This document shows, piece by piece, positions 11,800 through 22,377 of a stretch of DNA of 64,000 nt. How positions within the stretch are numbered: position 1 is the first letter of the stretch; the number at the start of each line of letters is the position of its first letter. Location: NCBI GenBank assembly GCA_030267565.1, contig BRXU01000002.1:8933001-8997000 (forward strand). The letters run 5' to 3'. Under the pieces are notes generated by a model, which was not told the DNA's origin, searched no databases, and saw only the letters and a program-made list of their open reading frames with translations. Position numbers and translations under genes: made by a program. Origin of the DNA: Pleodorina starrii (Eukaryota; Chlorophyta; Chlorophyceae; Chlamydomonadales; Volvocaceae).

Positions 11800-14256
11800 T
11801 GAAGAAAAGACTCAGCCACCGCCATGGGCGCGGGCGGAGAACTGTCTCCCTGCATGTTCCCCGTACGCGCAACGTACCAATCACGCGCGCCCGTATGATT
11901 GATCGGTCGCAAACCCGTTTGACGCCCGCAGCGGTGCATACGGCTGGCACTATCAGCCGATCAGCAGTCCCGTTGGGGGTCGCTTGCTCCGGACTGGGTG
12001 ACTGCGTGCCTCCGGACTGCGTGACTGCGTGCTGTCCGGCCTGTTTGAGGTTTTCCTTAGCCCTCCCCGATTCCACTGCGCAGGGTGCTGCCTCCTCTGA
12101 ACAATCCTTCGGAGGATCCGGGCTTCCTGAGCCCACAATAACCATATCGACCACAGGTCCTACCCGGTATGAGTGCGCTTGCCTTTGCCCTGGAATCCTC
12201 CACTGCAGTGCGCGGCCTGCTGCCCCTCTAGGTCCATCATTCATTCCGTGTGGCTGGGGCCCTTTGTAATGACCACAACAACCACCACGCCCTGCCACGC
12301 CCATGCCAAGAATATCGAACCGACTGTTTAGATGCTGTGCTGCACGAGTCAAGCTGCGAGAGCTGCGAAACTCCGCTCTGCAAGTAACCGTGGACTAGTG
12401 TGACGGGAACGGTTTTTTGACATACCGTATGACGATATGAGGCAGCCGGCACGTCCCCAGCGGCGAGCCTCCAAATGGGTGGTATTGCATTACGGCAGCC
12501 GGCATCTCTACGACGGCGGCCGGCCTTTCAAAACACTCCTGCATCTGAACAAGCTAGTCCGACAGATGCGGACGCAGCGATAGACATATCAGCCTTCGCA
12601 ACCGACACGAAGGTGCGTACCGTGAGCGCTCCATTAATCCATTCATCCATGCAGGGGATGTTCCAGGGGCTCTTCCAGGAGCCGCACTACACGGTGAAAC
12701 CCCATAAGCCCCAATTGACCCGGCGCACACCGCGCGCAGGCCCAACTACCAAAAGAATGGTGAAAGCTCTCGATGCCTCGAGCCCCCCCCCTCCCCACAG
12801 CAGCAAATGCAGACGCACAGGCGTCGCCTTTCCGCACACCGTACCATCCATTTCGTGAAGGCACGCTGTACTGCACGATGGGCGCCTTGTGATGCGACGA
12901 GAGAGCCACCCAGCGCTCCGCGGGGCACAAGAACGAACAACAGGCGGGCGCGGGGTGGCGGGACAGACCTGTGAATAGGTCGCCTTCAACCCGCGTCGGT
13001 GCCCGTGAATGGCTCCCAGAAAGCCGCAAGGAAGGCCGCGAAGACAGGGATTGTTTTTGTGGCATGTGTGGTCAACAGCGGAGGGACATCCTGCTCGGCA
13101 GCGTCGTCAGGCCCGCTCCCACATCCAAATACGGAAAATGCCCCTACACTGGCGTCAGGCCCGGGGGTGGGGGTGGGGACTGGAATTCAGCCCCAGCCGG
13201 CCACAACGGGACCCAGCAGCACGGCAGCAGCGCCGCGGCGGCATCCTCTCGACCGGGAAATGCATCCGATAGGGAGGAATGCGGAAATGCGTCACCGCCC
13301 GCTGGCACCCCGGTGCAAAACGTAGGGGAAATCATAAATCAAAAGAAACCCAAAAAGGACCGTGTCTTCCAGACCTGTTGTGTGCAGACGCAGCCCCGGG
13401 AAGCCCCGTCCTCTTTCACGCATTGTGGCGGCACGCATCCGTCTGCAGGCGACACGCCCGCCGCCGCCCTCCCAACGCGCGCCCGTGTGCGGAACGGAAG
13501 GGAAGACAGCAACTGTCGTGTTGCTGTCCGCGCACAGGCCCCTACCCACTCTCCGTCGGGATGCGCGGGGGGGCCTTAAGCCCTCAATCAAAAAGGCGCG
13601 CCCGATGACATGCCCTGACGATGACTCGCCAAGAACCTGTGCCACGCTGCTGCTCCCGAATTCCATATACCGGTACCCCCAACCGCAAGGAAACAAAACC
13701 CTCTTCAGACGCGTCATTGAACTCTCTAGACACTAGAACGCACCCCAAATCCCCACGCGCACACCCGCGCGCGCCGGGCCTTGGCAGCCCGGCTCTTCTT
13801 CAGGGGCAATACACCGCCCCTCTGTTTATTACCCTCTCTCAGTTCCCCGCCTGCCCCCCCCGCATCGCGCCCGCCCTTCCAGCGCCTTCTTTCTCTCGCT
13901 GCCGTTGTCTTCTCTCCTCTCCAACGCGCACCGGCTCAGCCCCCAACCTTGCCAACCTCCCTACCCGGGTCGCGCCGCGCCGCACCGCGGCCTCGCTCCA
14001 AACAACCAGCCCCGCGCACGGTCCCTTCCCGGTCCATGAGCTCCTCTCATCCCGCTCCGTCTCGTCTTCGCGCTCCTCCCGTCCGGACCAGCCCCTCGTC
14101 CCGCCGCGGACCCAAGGGGACAAGGGGAGACAAATGCGAGCGGCCGCCCGCACCCCTCTTTTCCGCTCCCCTGTCGACTGCCCCCCGCCGTTGACGCCCG
14201 CATCTCCTCTCCATCTCTGCAAGTCTCCCGCTCCCCCTCTCCATGTGAAAAGAGAT

Positions 14257-17200
14257 TTATGCCTTGTGCACCCGCGGCACGCGCTTGACGACCTGGGAGG
14301 CGCAGTGCACGCTGCCGTACATCGAGGTGATGGACGAAAAGTCAATCACCTGCGGCGGAGGGGGCAAGGGGTTGGAGCGGTATGTTCGAAATTGGGAGAG
14401 CAGGGAACAACGGTAGGGTACCCAAGGGGGGGGGGCAAAGCACAGCCCCGCGGCGGAGCGGGGGAAGGCGCCAAGGGCAACAGCCGAGCCAAGGAGAGCA
14501 GGGCACAGGCAAAACTCGAGCGGATCGGCGCAAACATTTCCTATACAGCCGTACCCGCCTCCCTCCCTTCCAACCACCCGCCCTCCTACTCGGCCCTCCC
14601 CACCCAGGGACGAGGTGGGCTGTGTCCTGGGTCCGTCCGATAACGTCCTCTCCGTCGCTTCGTCGCGGTATCTTCGTTAGTACCCACCCCCAGACCTTCG
14701 TTACTACCCTCCCTGCCCCGCCCCAAGCCCCCACCTGCACGTCCCCGCTGAACCGCGGGTCCTTGACGATCTGCCGGGCGCTGTGCGCGTGCACGCTGAT
14801 GATGCGGCTGTCGCCCAAGTTGAGTACGTTGCAGGCGTACTGCAGCTGGTGCTCGTTGGAAATGGGAATGATGTGGTAGCCCTCGCCGGAAATGAAGGCC
14901 GAAAACTCAACGCCCTCCCTGCGCGGCGGGGATACCCAAACGGGGGCAATTGCCGTCATGGGTTGGGAGAGAGAAGGCGGCAGCGGGCTCGGCGCACGGG
15001 GGGCGATGTGGCGGCTGGGCGGGAGGGTGTCTGTCTGCGGCGGGGGGGGGGTATCCACGTATAGGCCGGAGCCCGTGAACGGTAACGTAACAAAAGGGGG
15101 GGGCTTTCAGGTGCTTCCCTGCCCCCGCCCTTGGAACCCCTGCCCTTCCCCTGCCCTTCCCCTGCCCTCTCCTTCTCCTTCCCCTCTCCTTCCCCTCCCC
15201 TACCCTCGCCCCCTCCCCCCCTCGCACCTGGTGAGCTTGTACTTTCCGGACGCCGGGTCGCGCGTGTACTCGTCAACCAGGCGGCGGGTGGGCGAGGCCT
15301 CCCCCATAATGTCGGCCAGCATGATGCAGCAGCGGTCCGACAGCACGGAGAAGACGCAGTCCAGGTGCATGCGGTCCTGGGGGTGCGGTGGGTTGGGTGG
15401 GTGTGGCGGCGGGGGGTGGGAGGGAGGTGTCAGGGTAGGGTGGGGAGGGCCGTGGGCGGAGGGGGGTGTGATAGAGCAGGCCGGAAGGCAGCGGAGTTGG
15501 GGGATGAGGGTTGGATGCGGTGCTTGGTTGCCGCAAGGCAGATGGAGGCCCGGGGAGCGGGGAGGCCCCAAAATGTCACGAGCCAGGGCGCCCTTCCTCC
15601 CTCACGCCATGTGGGTGGCACTGCTGCAGAAAGGCCCGGCCGCGCCACGACCCCAGTACTCGCAACCAGAGCAGAAGGTATCGACACCTGGACAACGCGC
15701 AGCGGATCAGCCACCTGCAGCACAACCCCTACACCTCCAGAGCCGCATTGTCGCATCTGTCTCTTGCTCTTGTATCGGTGGGGGTGGGTTGAAGGGTTGG
15801 GCATCTGCCGAGGCGTTTTGCCAAATGCTCCACTCTCTCCTCTCTCCCCCCAGGGAACAAACCTCCCCGTTGCTGTCTTGCTCTCGTGGCCCCACGGGAA
15901 TCAATACCAACAGAAACCCCCCCACCCCCCCACCCACCCACACCCACACTCACCTGGTGCTGGTCGAAGTCGTCCCTCACCACCGCGAACCTCCTCGTCC
16001 CCAGCAGGTCCTCGTCCATCAGCTGCTTGCAGGCATCCAGGTTGGAACGCAGACCGATGCCCGCCATGGCCAGATCGGATCCCATGGGGAAGAAATCACC
16101 GCCCTGAGGAGCGGAGGAGCGGAGCGGAGTGGAGTGGGAGCGCCGAGAGGAGCGCGTGGGAAGGAAGAGAGGGGGTGGAGGGTGGTAAGGAGGCAAGAGG
16201 CTACGAGGAGAACGGCCCGACTAGGAAAGCCGACTGGCAGACGTGCAAAGAGGAAAGCAATCAGATGGACATGAATAGACGGGCACGAGGGACGAGGGAG
16301 CAGTGACTGGAATCGGAAAGGTCGGAGCCTTGCTAGACCAAGCAACAAACGGCGGTGTTGCAAGGTAGCGGTGGTGTCGGTAAGTGGGGATGGAGTGGAG
16401 GGGCAAGCGGGAGCCCCCCCTTCGGTCGGGAGGAGGGGTTGCTTCGGCTACCTGGCTGTGGTTCGGTTATCTCACTCGCCCCCCTCTTGCTATTGCCTCG
16501 GGACCTTGGGTCCGCTCATGACCGCCACTTCGCCCTGGTCCGGATCGTGGCCCATTCACCACAAAACCATGCACGTGCCTGCGCCTATGCGCAGATCGAT
16601 GAAACCTCAAACGCCTGATCCAAATCACCTCCCTGCTTCCACCAATATCAATGCCAATGCCGGGTGACAGAATGGATGAAAACCTCCCTCATTCGCCTCA
16701 CCTCCAGGAAGCCGGGCTCCTTGATCTCGCCCGCCACCGCCATGCCTGCAAGGGAAAAAGCGAAGAGAAAACAAGACGAAACCTAAGATGGGGACGGCAG
16801 CGAGCGGTCTCGAACGCGGCTCGCGACAGGCGGACAGCGGCGATTGGATTGGGGGGAGAAAACGACCCAAGACAAATGCCCGAAATTACGGTAGTAGGTT
16901 GTAATGGCCGACCAACCCCTCCCCCGGGACCCCACGCACACGCGGGTGCGGGGGAAACCAAATGCGGCCGTCGGGAAGCGGAGGGAGGGGCGGGAGTGGT
17001 GGGGGCAGGGGCGGAGCAGCGCAGCGCGGCGCGGCGCACCCAACCACGGTTCCTCGTGCCACGGCGCGGGGCACCAAAAGGGAAACAGCGGCGACGAACG
17101 TGCGCGTTTTGCACCATCTCCCGATCTCCCTAGGAGCAGCGGAACCGACCCCGTCGCGGTGCCTGATGTCTCCGGCCCGGGCTCCCAAGCAGGTACAAGG

Positions 17201-17496
17201 TAGGTACAAGGTAAAGTATTGCTGGGTCTTGGGTTCTTTCGGTAACGCCGCCTCCACCCCTTCGCCGCGCTTTACTGCCTTCCCTAGCCCACTCCGGATT
17301 CCCCCACTCCCCCACCCACCTAGCCCACTCCCCCACCCCGTACTCGCCCACTCCCCCACCCACCTAGCTTGTTGAAGCAGAACCGCATCACCTGCACCTC
17401 CCGCTGCCGCTGCGCGCTGCGGAGGCGACCCATCACAATGCCCCTGCGGAGACCAACCGACCGACCGAGCGGGCCCCGCGCGCGGTGACACACGTC

Positions 17497-17547
<51 letters not shown>

Positions 17548-17569
17548 GAGAGAGAGGGAGAGAGATGGG

Positions 17570-17601
<32 letters not shown>

Positions 17602-20600
17602 TCCGAGCAATTGCGCCACAAAATCATCGTACGAATATACATCGACGCAAGGGGAACGGAGGCAAGGAGTACACAGGGCCACAAGGAGAACAAAGACATC
17701 CCGCCGCTTCGCAACGCAACACCAGACACCCATCCCAGCCTCCACTCGGCGCCTTGTCCCCTAGGAAACCTACACCAGCATAGCGATACGACACTCCATC
17801 GTACATTCGCAGTACACGCCGTACATACTTGCACGTGGTGACCTGCTGGTCGCGCGTGTAGACGAGGTTGGACAGCGGCTCGAATGTGTAAGACGCCGTA
17901 AGGCCCGTATCGCGGTACGACGGCAGCAGCGTGACGGTGGGGTTGATGAGGACCGTATCAATCAGCTGCGTGGTGCTCATGTGGCTGATCACCTGAAGAT
18001 GAGGTGAGGGGAGGGGAGGGGAAGGGAGAATGAGGGGAGGGGAGAATCAGGGAAGGGAATAATCAGAAGACACCGCAGCAGAGGGATAAAGAGTATAAGG
18101 ACAGTCCAAATAGGCAAACGGGCTAACGGACTGACGGGCTGGATAGACGCTACGGAAAGGGGTTGAGGCGGGGGATGAGGGGAAACGCACTGCGTCATTG
18201 GATCTGTGGGGGGTAGGGGTGGGGGTGAGTACATTCGGGGGGGGAGGGGGGTGCGTCACCACACGAGATCTGTTGTAGCCACTGTCGTGTACAGACATAC
18301 GGTACCCAGGACCTCCCCTTTTACCTCGCGCTTGTAGGCGTCAGAGAGGTAGTGGCGATCCGACTCGGCGAGGGACTGCGAAGGGCGGCGGGTGCGGGGG
18401 GTGGAGGGGGTGGAGGGTGAAGGGTGAAGGGTGGCTGGCGGCTGGCGGCGACGTGGAGACGGGCATTGCACAGCACAGGGTGAGCTGGGAGTCTTTGGGA
18501 GTCCCGCCAGAACATGGTGCTGCGCTCTCGCGCTCTCTCGCTCGCAATGGCCGCCAGCGCTATCTAAGAACGACGCGGGGAAGCACCGTTCCAAAAGCGG
18601 AGGACGGGAGGAGGGGGTCTCCCGCCCTGACCTGACCTCGCGCCCACTCCGACCCTCTCCGCGAGCACCCGGCGCCCCTTCCCTTCCCTTCCCTCCCATT
18701 CCCGCCCCGGCCCGCCCCTTCCCGCCCCCCCCCCGGGCCCGCCCCGCCGCGCGTCCCAGCCAGTTGCTGCAAGCCGTGCCAAACCTTGCAATCCTTCTGG
18801 CACCTTCGATCCTTGCAGTCACCCTGACCCCAACGTCGACCCCCACACTCGAAAACGTCCTAAACTTCCCGCCCATGCCCCCACATATCCTATATCCTCC
18901 AAGGCCTCCCGACCCACGCGCCCTGCACGAAAAAAGGAAATCCCCTTGCCGTATCCTTACGCGACTCATTCGTCTTCAACCTCCGAAACCCATCCCCCCC
19001 TCTCCCCCCCTCCCTCCCTCCCAACAACCCAGACACACACCCCACCACCCCCCGCACCATGACGTCGTGCCCCGGCGCCATCTCGTACTTGAGCGCCTCC
19101 GCCACCAGCTCCTCCAGATCCACCCGCGCCGACATGTTGGTGTCCACGTGGTGGGCCAGGATCTCACGAACAGTCAGCACACGCACGCCGTGCTCCCGGA
19201 GAACCTAGAGGTAGGAGGTAGGGGGAGATAAACAAGCTCAGAAGGCAGGAAAGTAAACCATCCCAAACTAGCACGCAAGCAGGAATGAAGGAAGGCAAGC
19301 CGACCAGGGCGATGGGGACCTCGCGGCGACGAGACCCAGCAACAATTGGCCTGAAGCGGCTGAACCACCACGCGGAATCATAACTAATGTGCGACCCCTA
19401 TTGCGCGGACGATAACGCATTTCCGTCCTCTCCTTTCCGTCCTGTTCTCCTTACGCGTCGCCGACAAATCGGCAGGCAACGACGCCGACCCCACCTCGAG
19501 CCCGGATCGGCCCCGCGCGCGCAGTGCAGCCCGATGCGGTGCCTCGCCTACTTGACGCCTCATTATTATCCCACGGACCTCTCATTCCGTACCGGATCAG
19601 AAACGCGTCTATGGCCCCTTCAAGCGCCGCATACACCTGCATGCCCAACTGTCTGCCTCAACCCCCTGTCACGCACCGGCTTGACATGCTCTAACCCCCC
19701 CCTGGGGTAGGGCAGGATTTTTTTCTGATTCGATACCGTTCACGGGCTCCGGCCTATACGTGGATACCCCCCCCGCCCAGCAGCATCAGGTCGATGCTGC
19801 TCCCCGTGCCTCCTCCCCGGCCCTGCCCCGGGCGCGAGTCCGAGCTTTCTGCATTGCGCCCGGGCCCTTCCCGTCGCTGCTGCAAAGTCCGCAAATTCCT
19901 CCTCCCCGGCAACCCCTCTCAACGCCCTTTTAGTGCCCGGCAACCCCTCTCAACGCCCTTTTAGTGCCCGGCAACCCCTCTCAACGCCCTTTTAGTGCCC
20001 GGCAACCCCTCTCAACGCCCTTTTAGTGCCCGGCAACCCCTCTCAACGCCCTTTTAGTGCCACCAAATGGCTATCCCGATGCCCCTCGACTCTTCCTTTC
20101 CCATAAGTCAGCATGGGGCTGCACCGCATCTTGACGACTTCCCCCTTCGCCTTCAGTCCCTCTTCTTCCGTTCTCGGCTCATCACCAGGCAGAGATAGCT
20201 GCCCGACCTGCCCTTGACGGCCGCCCTCCTGTCCCCTCCCGCCCGGCCCTCCCATTTCCCCGCTCCCGTCGGACGCTCTCATAAGCGAACCGTGGCCAGC
20301 GAAACCTGGCCGGTCTTCAGGCCTCCATCAAAGCCGCTAGGCCCACCCAGGGCCCTCCCTGTAGTAGACGGGGCCTGCTCTCTCTATATTGCAGCACGCT
20401 TAGTCCAGACTCCTATAGTTTTCTATCGCGCCAGGAGAATCGCCACGACTCTAAAAATACCCCGAAAAGACGCTGCCGTCCACCCGTCATGAATCTTTCA
20501 GGTATTTGCCCCAGAAAGAATAACGTGCCGACATTCGCACCCTCCACCCCACGCGTGCCAACCTTGCGGAACTCCGCGTGCTGCTGTTTGGCGGTGTCGA

Positions 20601-21491
20601 TATTGACCGGGCGCTCGTACAGCGAGCCGCGGGGGTGCAGGCCGCCCATCATGAGGGAGGCCTGCTCCGGCTCGCACACAATCACCACCTCGGCCACCTC
20701 ATTCTCATGCTCCTGCAGGATTGCGGCGGTTGTATTCGTGGTTGTATTCGTGTGTTTGTGTGGAAGATTGGGACGGATGGGCCCACCCGCGCGCACGCAG
20801 GGGGCACGGTTTTCGAGGGGTCGGATCCTAAGCACCCGAATCCATCCTGAAAGCACCAAGTAGAAATTCGGCGTGTACTTCTTGCGCTGGATGATGGGTT
20901 GGCTAAACATTCGTCCCCTGTACCTCACTAGTCCCCATCGTGGCAGTTACCGATGCCATGCAGCGGACAACAGAAGACGAAACAAACGACAACCAATCAT
21001 CGAAGTCGCTGCAGACTTAGCTTCTTTAAATTTTGGGACTACGCATGCGAGGAGGACGTAAGCCACGGCGCCCCCCATGTTCCCGCCTCGAAAGCATGTT
21101 GCGCCGTTTGCTCCGCGATACCAAAGCCGCCTAGATCTAATGCACTTGGGGCCACCAATTCAATACATAACGGTCTGCCCTGGTGTCGGTGTTTCGGTTT
21201 CGGCAAACACACCTGCACAGCTGTTCGCGCTTCCAGCAGATTGACGACCGTGCTCATCTTGGATCGCTTAAGAGGCGGCGCAGAGGTCGCATCCTCCACG
21301 CTGCGCACGTCCAAGAAAGACGCAGACTTTGGCAGCAACCCGTTCCCGTTCTCAGTCATGCTCGCTTTGGCGGCTGGCTCCACAACACTTGTTCCGTTTG
21401 GACACGGAGAACCGATCCCGGATGGAATTGCACCTTGGAGCGAATCCTGGGAAGTGGAAACGGTTTTAAGCGATGCCGAATCGTGAGACAT
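14257..21491 (-). CDS. ADI: Arginine deiminase (11 exons, 496 aa)
   Basis: Hydrolyses L-arginine to L-citrulline and ammonium (EC 3.5.3.6). Exons in transcript order: 21491-21213, 20712-20563, 19204-19058, 18375-18325, 17992-17829, 17443-17364, 16745-16702, 16103-15954, 15376-15228, 14918-14735, 14349-14257. All phases close. Family motifs in order: MMGGLHPRGSLYERPVN near the start of the core, VLREHGVRVLTVREIL, LVYTRDQQVTT, GIVMGR, EGGDFFPMGSD (its Glu is the last codon of the exon ending at 16702), GIGLRSN, MHLDCVFS with the catalytic His, and SVHCAS near the C terminus with the nucleophilic Cys. Two residues are assembled across introns. The first exon gives a 93-residue N-terminal extension rich in Ser/Thr/Ala with a PPLKRSK patch; it could be a targeting or regulatory segment but is not a clear transit peptide. 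The gene is divergent from the dehydrogenase at 22.4 kb. A plastid, mitochondrial or cytosolic site cannot be decided from sequence. Confidence 0.93.
15041..15087 (-). repeat. ~45-bp dispersed repeat, copy 1 (deiminase intron)
   Basis: A poly-G run, then TATCCACGTATAGGCCGGAG, then CCCGTGAACGGTA. The same block lies inverted at 19733-19777, and its core recurs at 23711-23742. It sits in the intron between the deiminase exons 15376-15228 and 14918-14735. Confidence 0.85.
17500..17602. repeat. Compound (GA)n / (GC)n microsatellite
   Basis: A long AG run from 17500, a G-rich stretch, then GCGCGC and a second AG run to about 17602. It lies inside the deiminase intron 17444-17828. The long frames read across it are low-complexity artefacts. 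Confidence 0.9.
19733..19777 (+). repeat. ~45-bp dispersed repeat, copy 2 (deiminase intron)
   Basis: ATACCGTTCACGGGCTCCGG followed by CCTATACGTGGATACC and a poly-C run: the inverted partner of 15041-15087. It lies in the deiminase intron 19205-20562, about 130 bases before the 31-bp tandem array. Confidence 0.85.
19907..20061. repeat. 31-bp minisatellite, five perfect copies
   Basis: Five identical 31-bp units, each beginning CGGCAACCCC and ending TTTTAGTGCC, with no spacers. Intronic in the arginine deiminase gene. Identity of all copies suggests a recent expansion or continuing homogenisation. Confidence 0.97.
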
Positions 21492-22377
21492 GACGTCCAC
21501 AGTTGTAGAAGGTCACGAGTTAGGCCTATGGTTGCTGCTCACCTCGGCAGATTTTGCTGATCACAATCCTGAAGGTTATATTATGATAAAGATGTTTACC
21601 GTTTGCGCACGGGAGGTCCACCTGATCGTGTTGGCGTACATCATGGGCGTAAGGCCCCGCTCGTCCTCAATCGGCGTTTCGATCTTAACCTTTGCAAGTA
21701 TCTTCAAAGCGAATGTGCCAAATGTCATTTGATGCCAATGAAAGTTATACAAGAAGGGGGGCGGGAAGCTTGAACCTACGGCAGCCAAATAACACGCCTT
21801 TGATTGCAGGCACAGGCAACATACCAATTAGACGAAAGATACGTTCTTCATATCAGGAATGGCTTAAGGTTAAGAACGCACTGCTGGTACGTGCTTACCT
21901 GCTGAGGATGACCTTTCGAATTTTTCGTGCTGTGCGTCGCCGACGATACTTGATGCCACGTTGAACCCGTTTTGGACATGAAAACGGGTTCGTAGCTCAT
22001 GACAGCGCCTCGCGTACAACGAAAGCCATGTCCCCTGCGTGGGCCTGCCTTACTACTTACGGCTGCTGCATAACCCATCATGTCCGACAAGCGGACCCCA
22101 TTCCCCCTGCTTCCCTATGCATTGGCCGTCTTGACGAGCTAAACGTGTAAGGCGCATTGCTCCAGCCCACACAAATGCACCACGCCATGGGACGTACGAC
22201 ACGTTCACGCTCGCAGGACTGCTGACGACAGACCTGCTGCCCTGCCCGAACTGCCCGTTACATGATGTATGTATAGAGGACCAACCTAGCGTTGAGATGG
22301 AACACGTTTGCCGCAGGTCACCCAGCCCAGGCTCGCTCGACCTTCATTGCTGCCGGCGGCGGCGGGTGGCACCTACC
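21492..22377. other. Divergent intergenic region between arginine deiminase and the dehydrogenase
   Basis: 886 bases separate the two start codons, so this segment should hold both promoters and 5'UTRs. No clear TATA box was found. The part near 21560-21960 is noticeably more AT-rich than its surroundings. No gene is recognised. Confidence 0.6.

Larger units (their letters stand above)
8853..14256. other. 5.4-kb stretch without a recognisable gene
   Basis: Lies upstream of biotin carboxylase and downstream of arginine deiminase. It may hold the first non-coding exon of biotin carboxylase, since an acceptor at 8805-8810 implies one, and the deiminase 3' end. Open frames of up to about 290 codons occur, but none shows family motifs or plausible exon structure. 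It also contains the short dispersed repeat near 10.53 kb and the larger one at 11.18-11.80 kb, listed separately. (GGGTTT)3 at about 10817-10836 is an isolated short run. Confidence 0.6.

Noticed and set aside
14892..16274. A 460-codon open frame on the plus strand
   Set aside because: It runs antisense across several exons and introns of arginine deiminase; the open frame is a by-product of GC-rich composition and shows no family motif.
17433..17834. Low-complexity Ser/Leu/Arg-rich frames
   Set aside because: Produced by the (GA)n/(GC)n microsatellite in a deiminase intron.
19058..19204. A suspected 2-base frameshift in the third deiminase exon
   Set aside because: On re-reading the bases, the exon starts GTTCTCCGGGAG and is in frame (VLREHG) with both neighbours; there is no frameshift.
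19907..20061. Regular 31-bp repeats resembling a CRISPR array
   Set aside because: There are no spacers between the units, and the array lies in an intron of a nuclear gene; it is a minisatellite.
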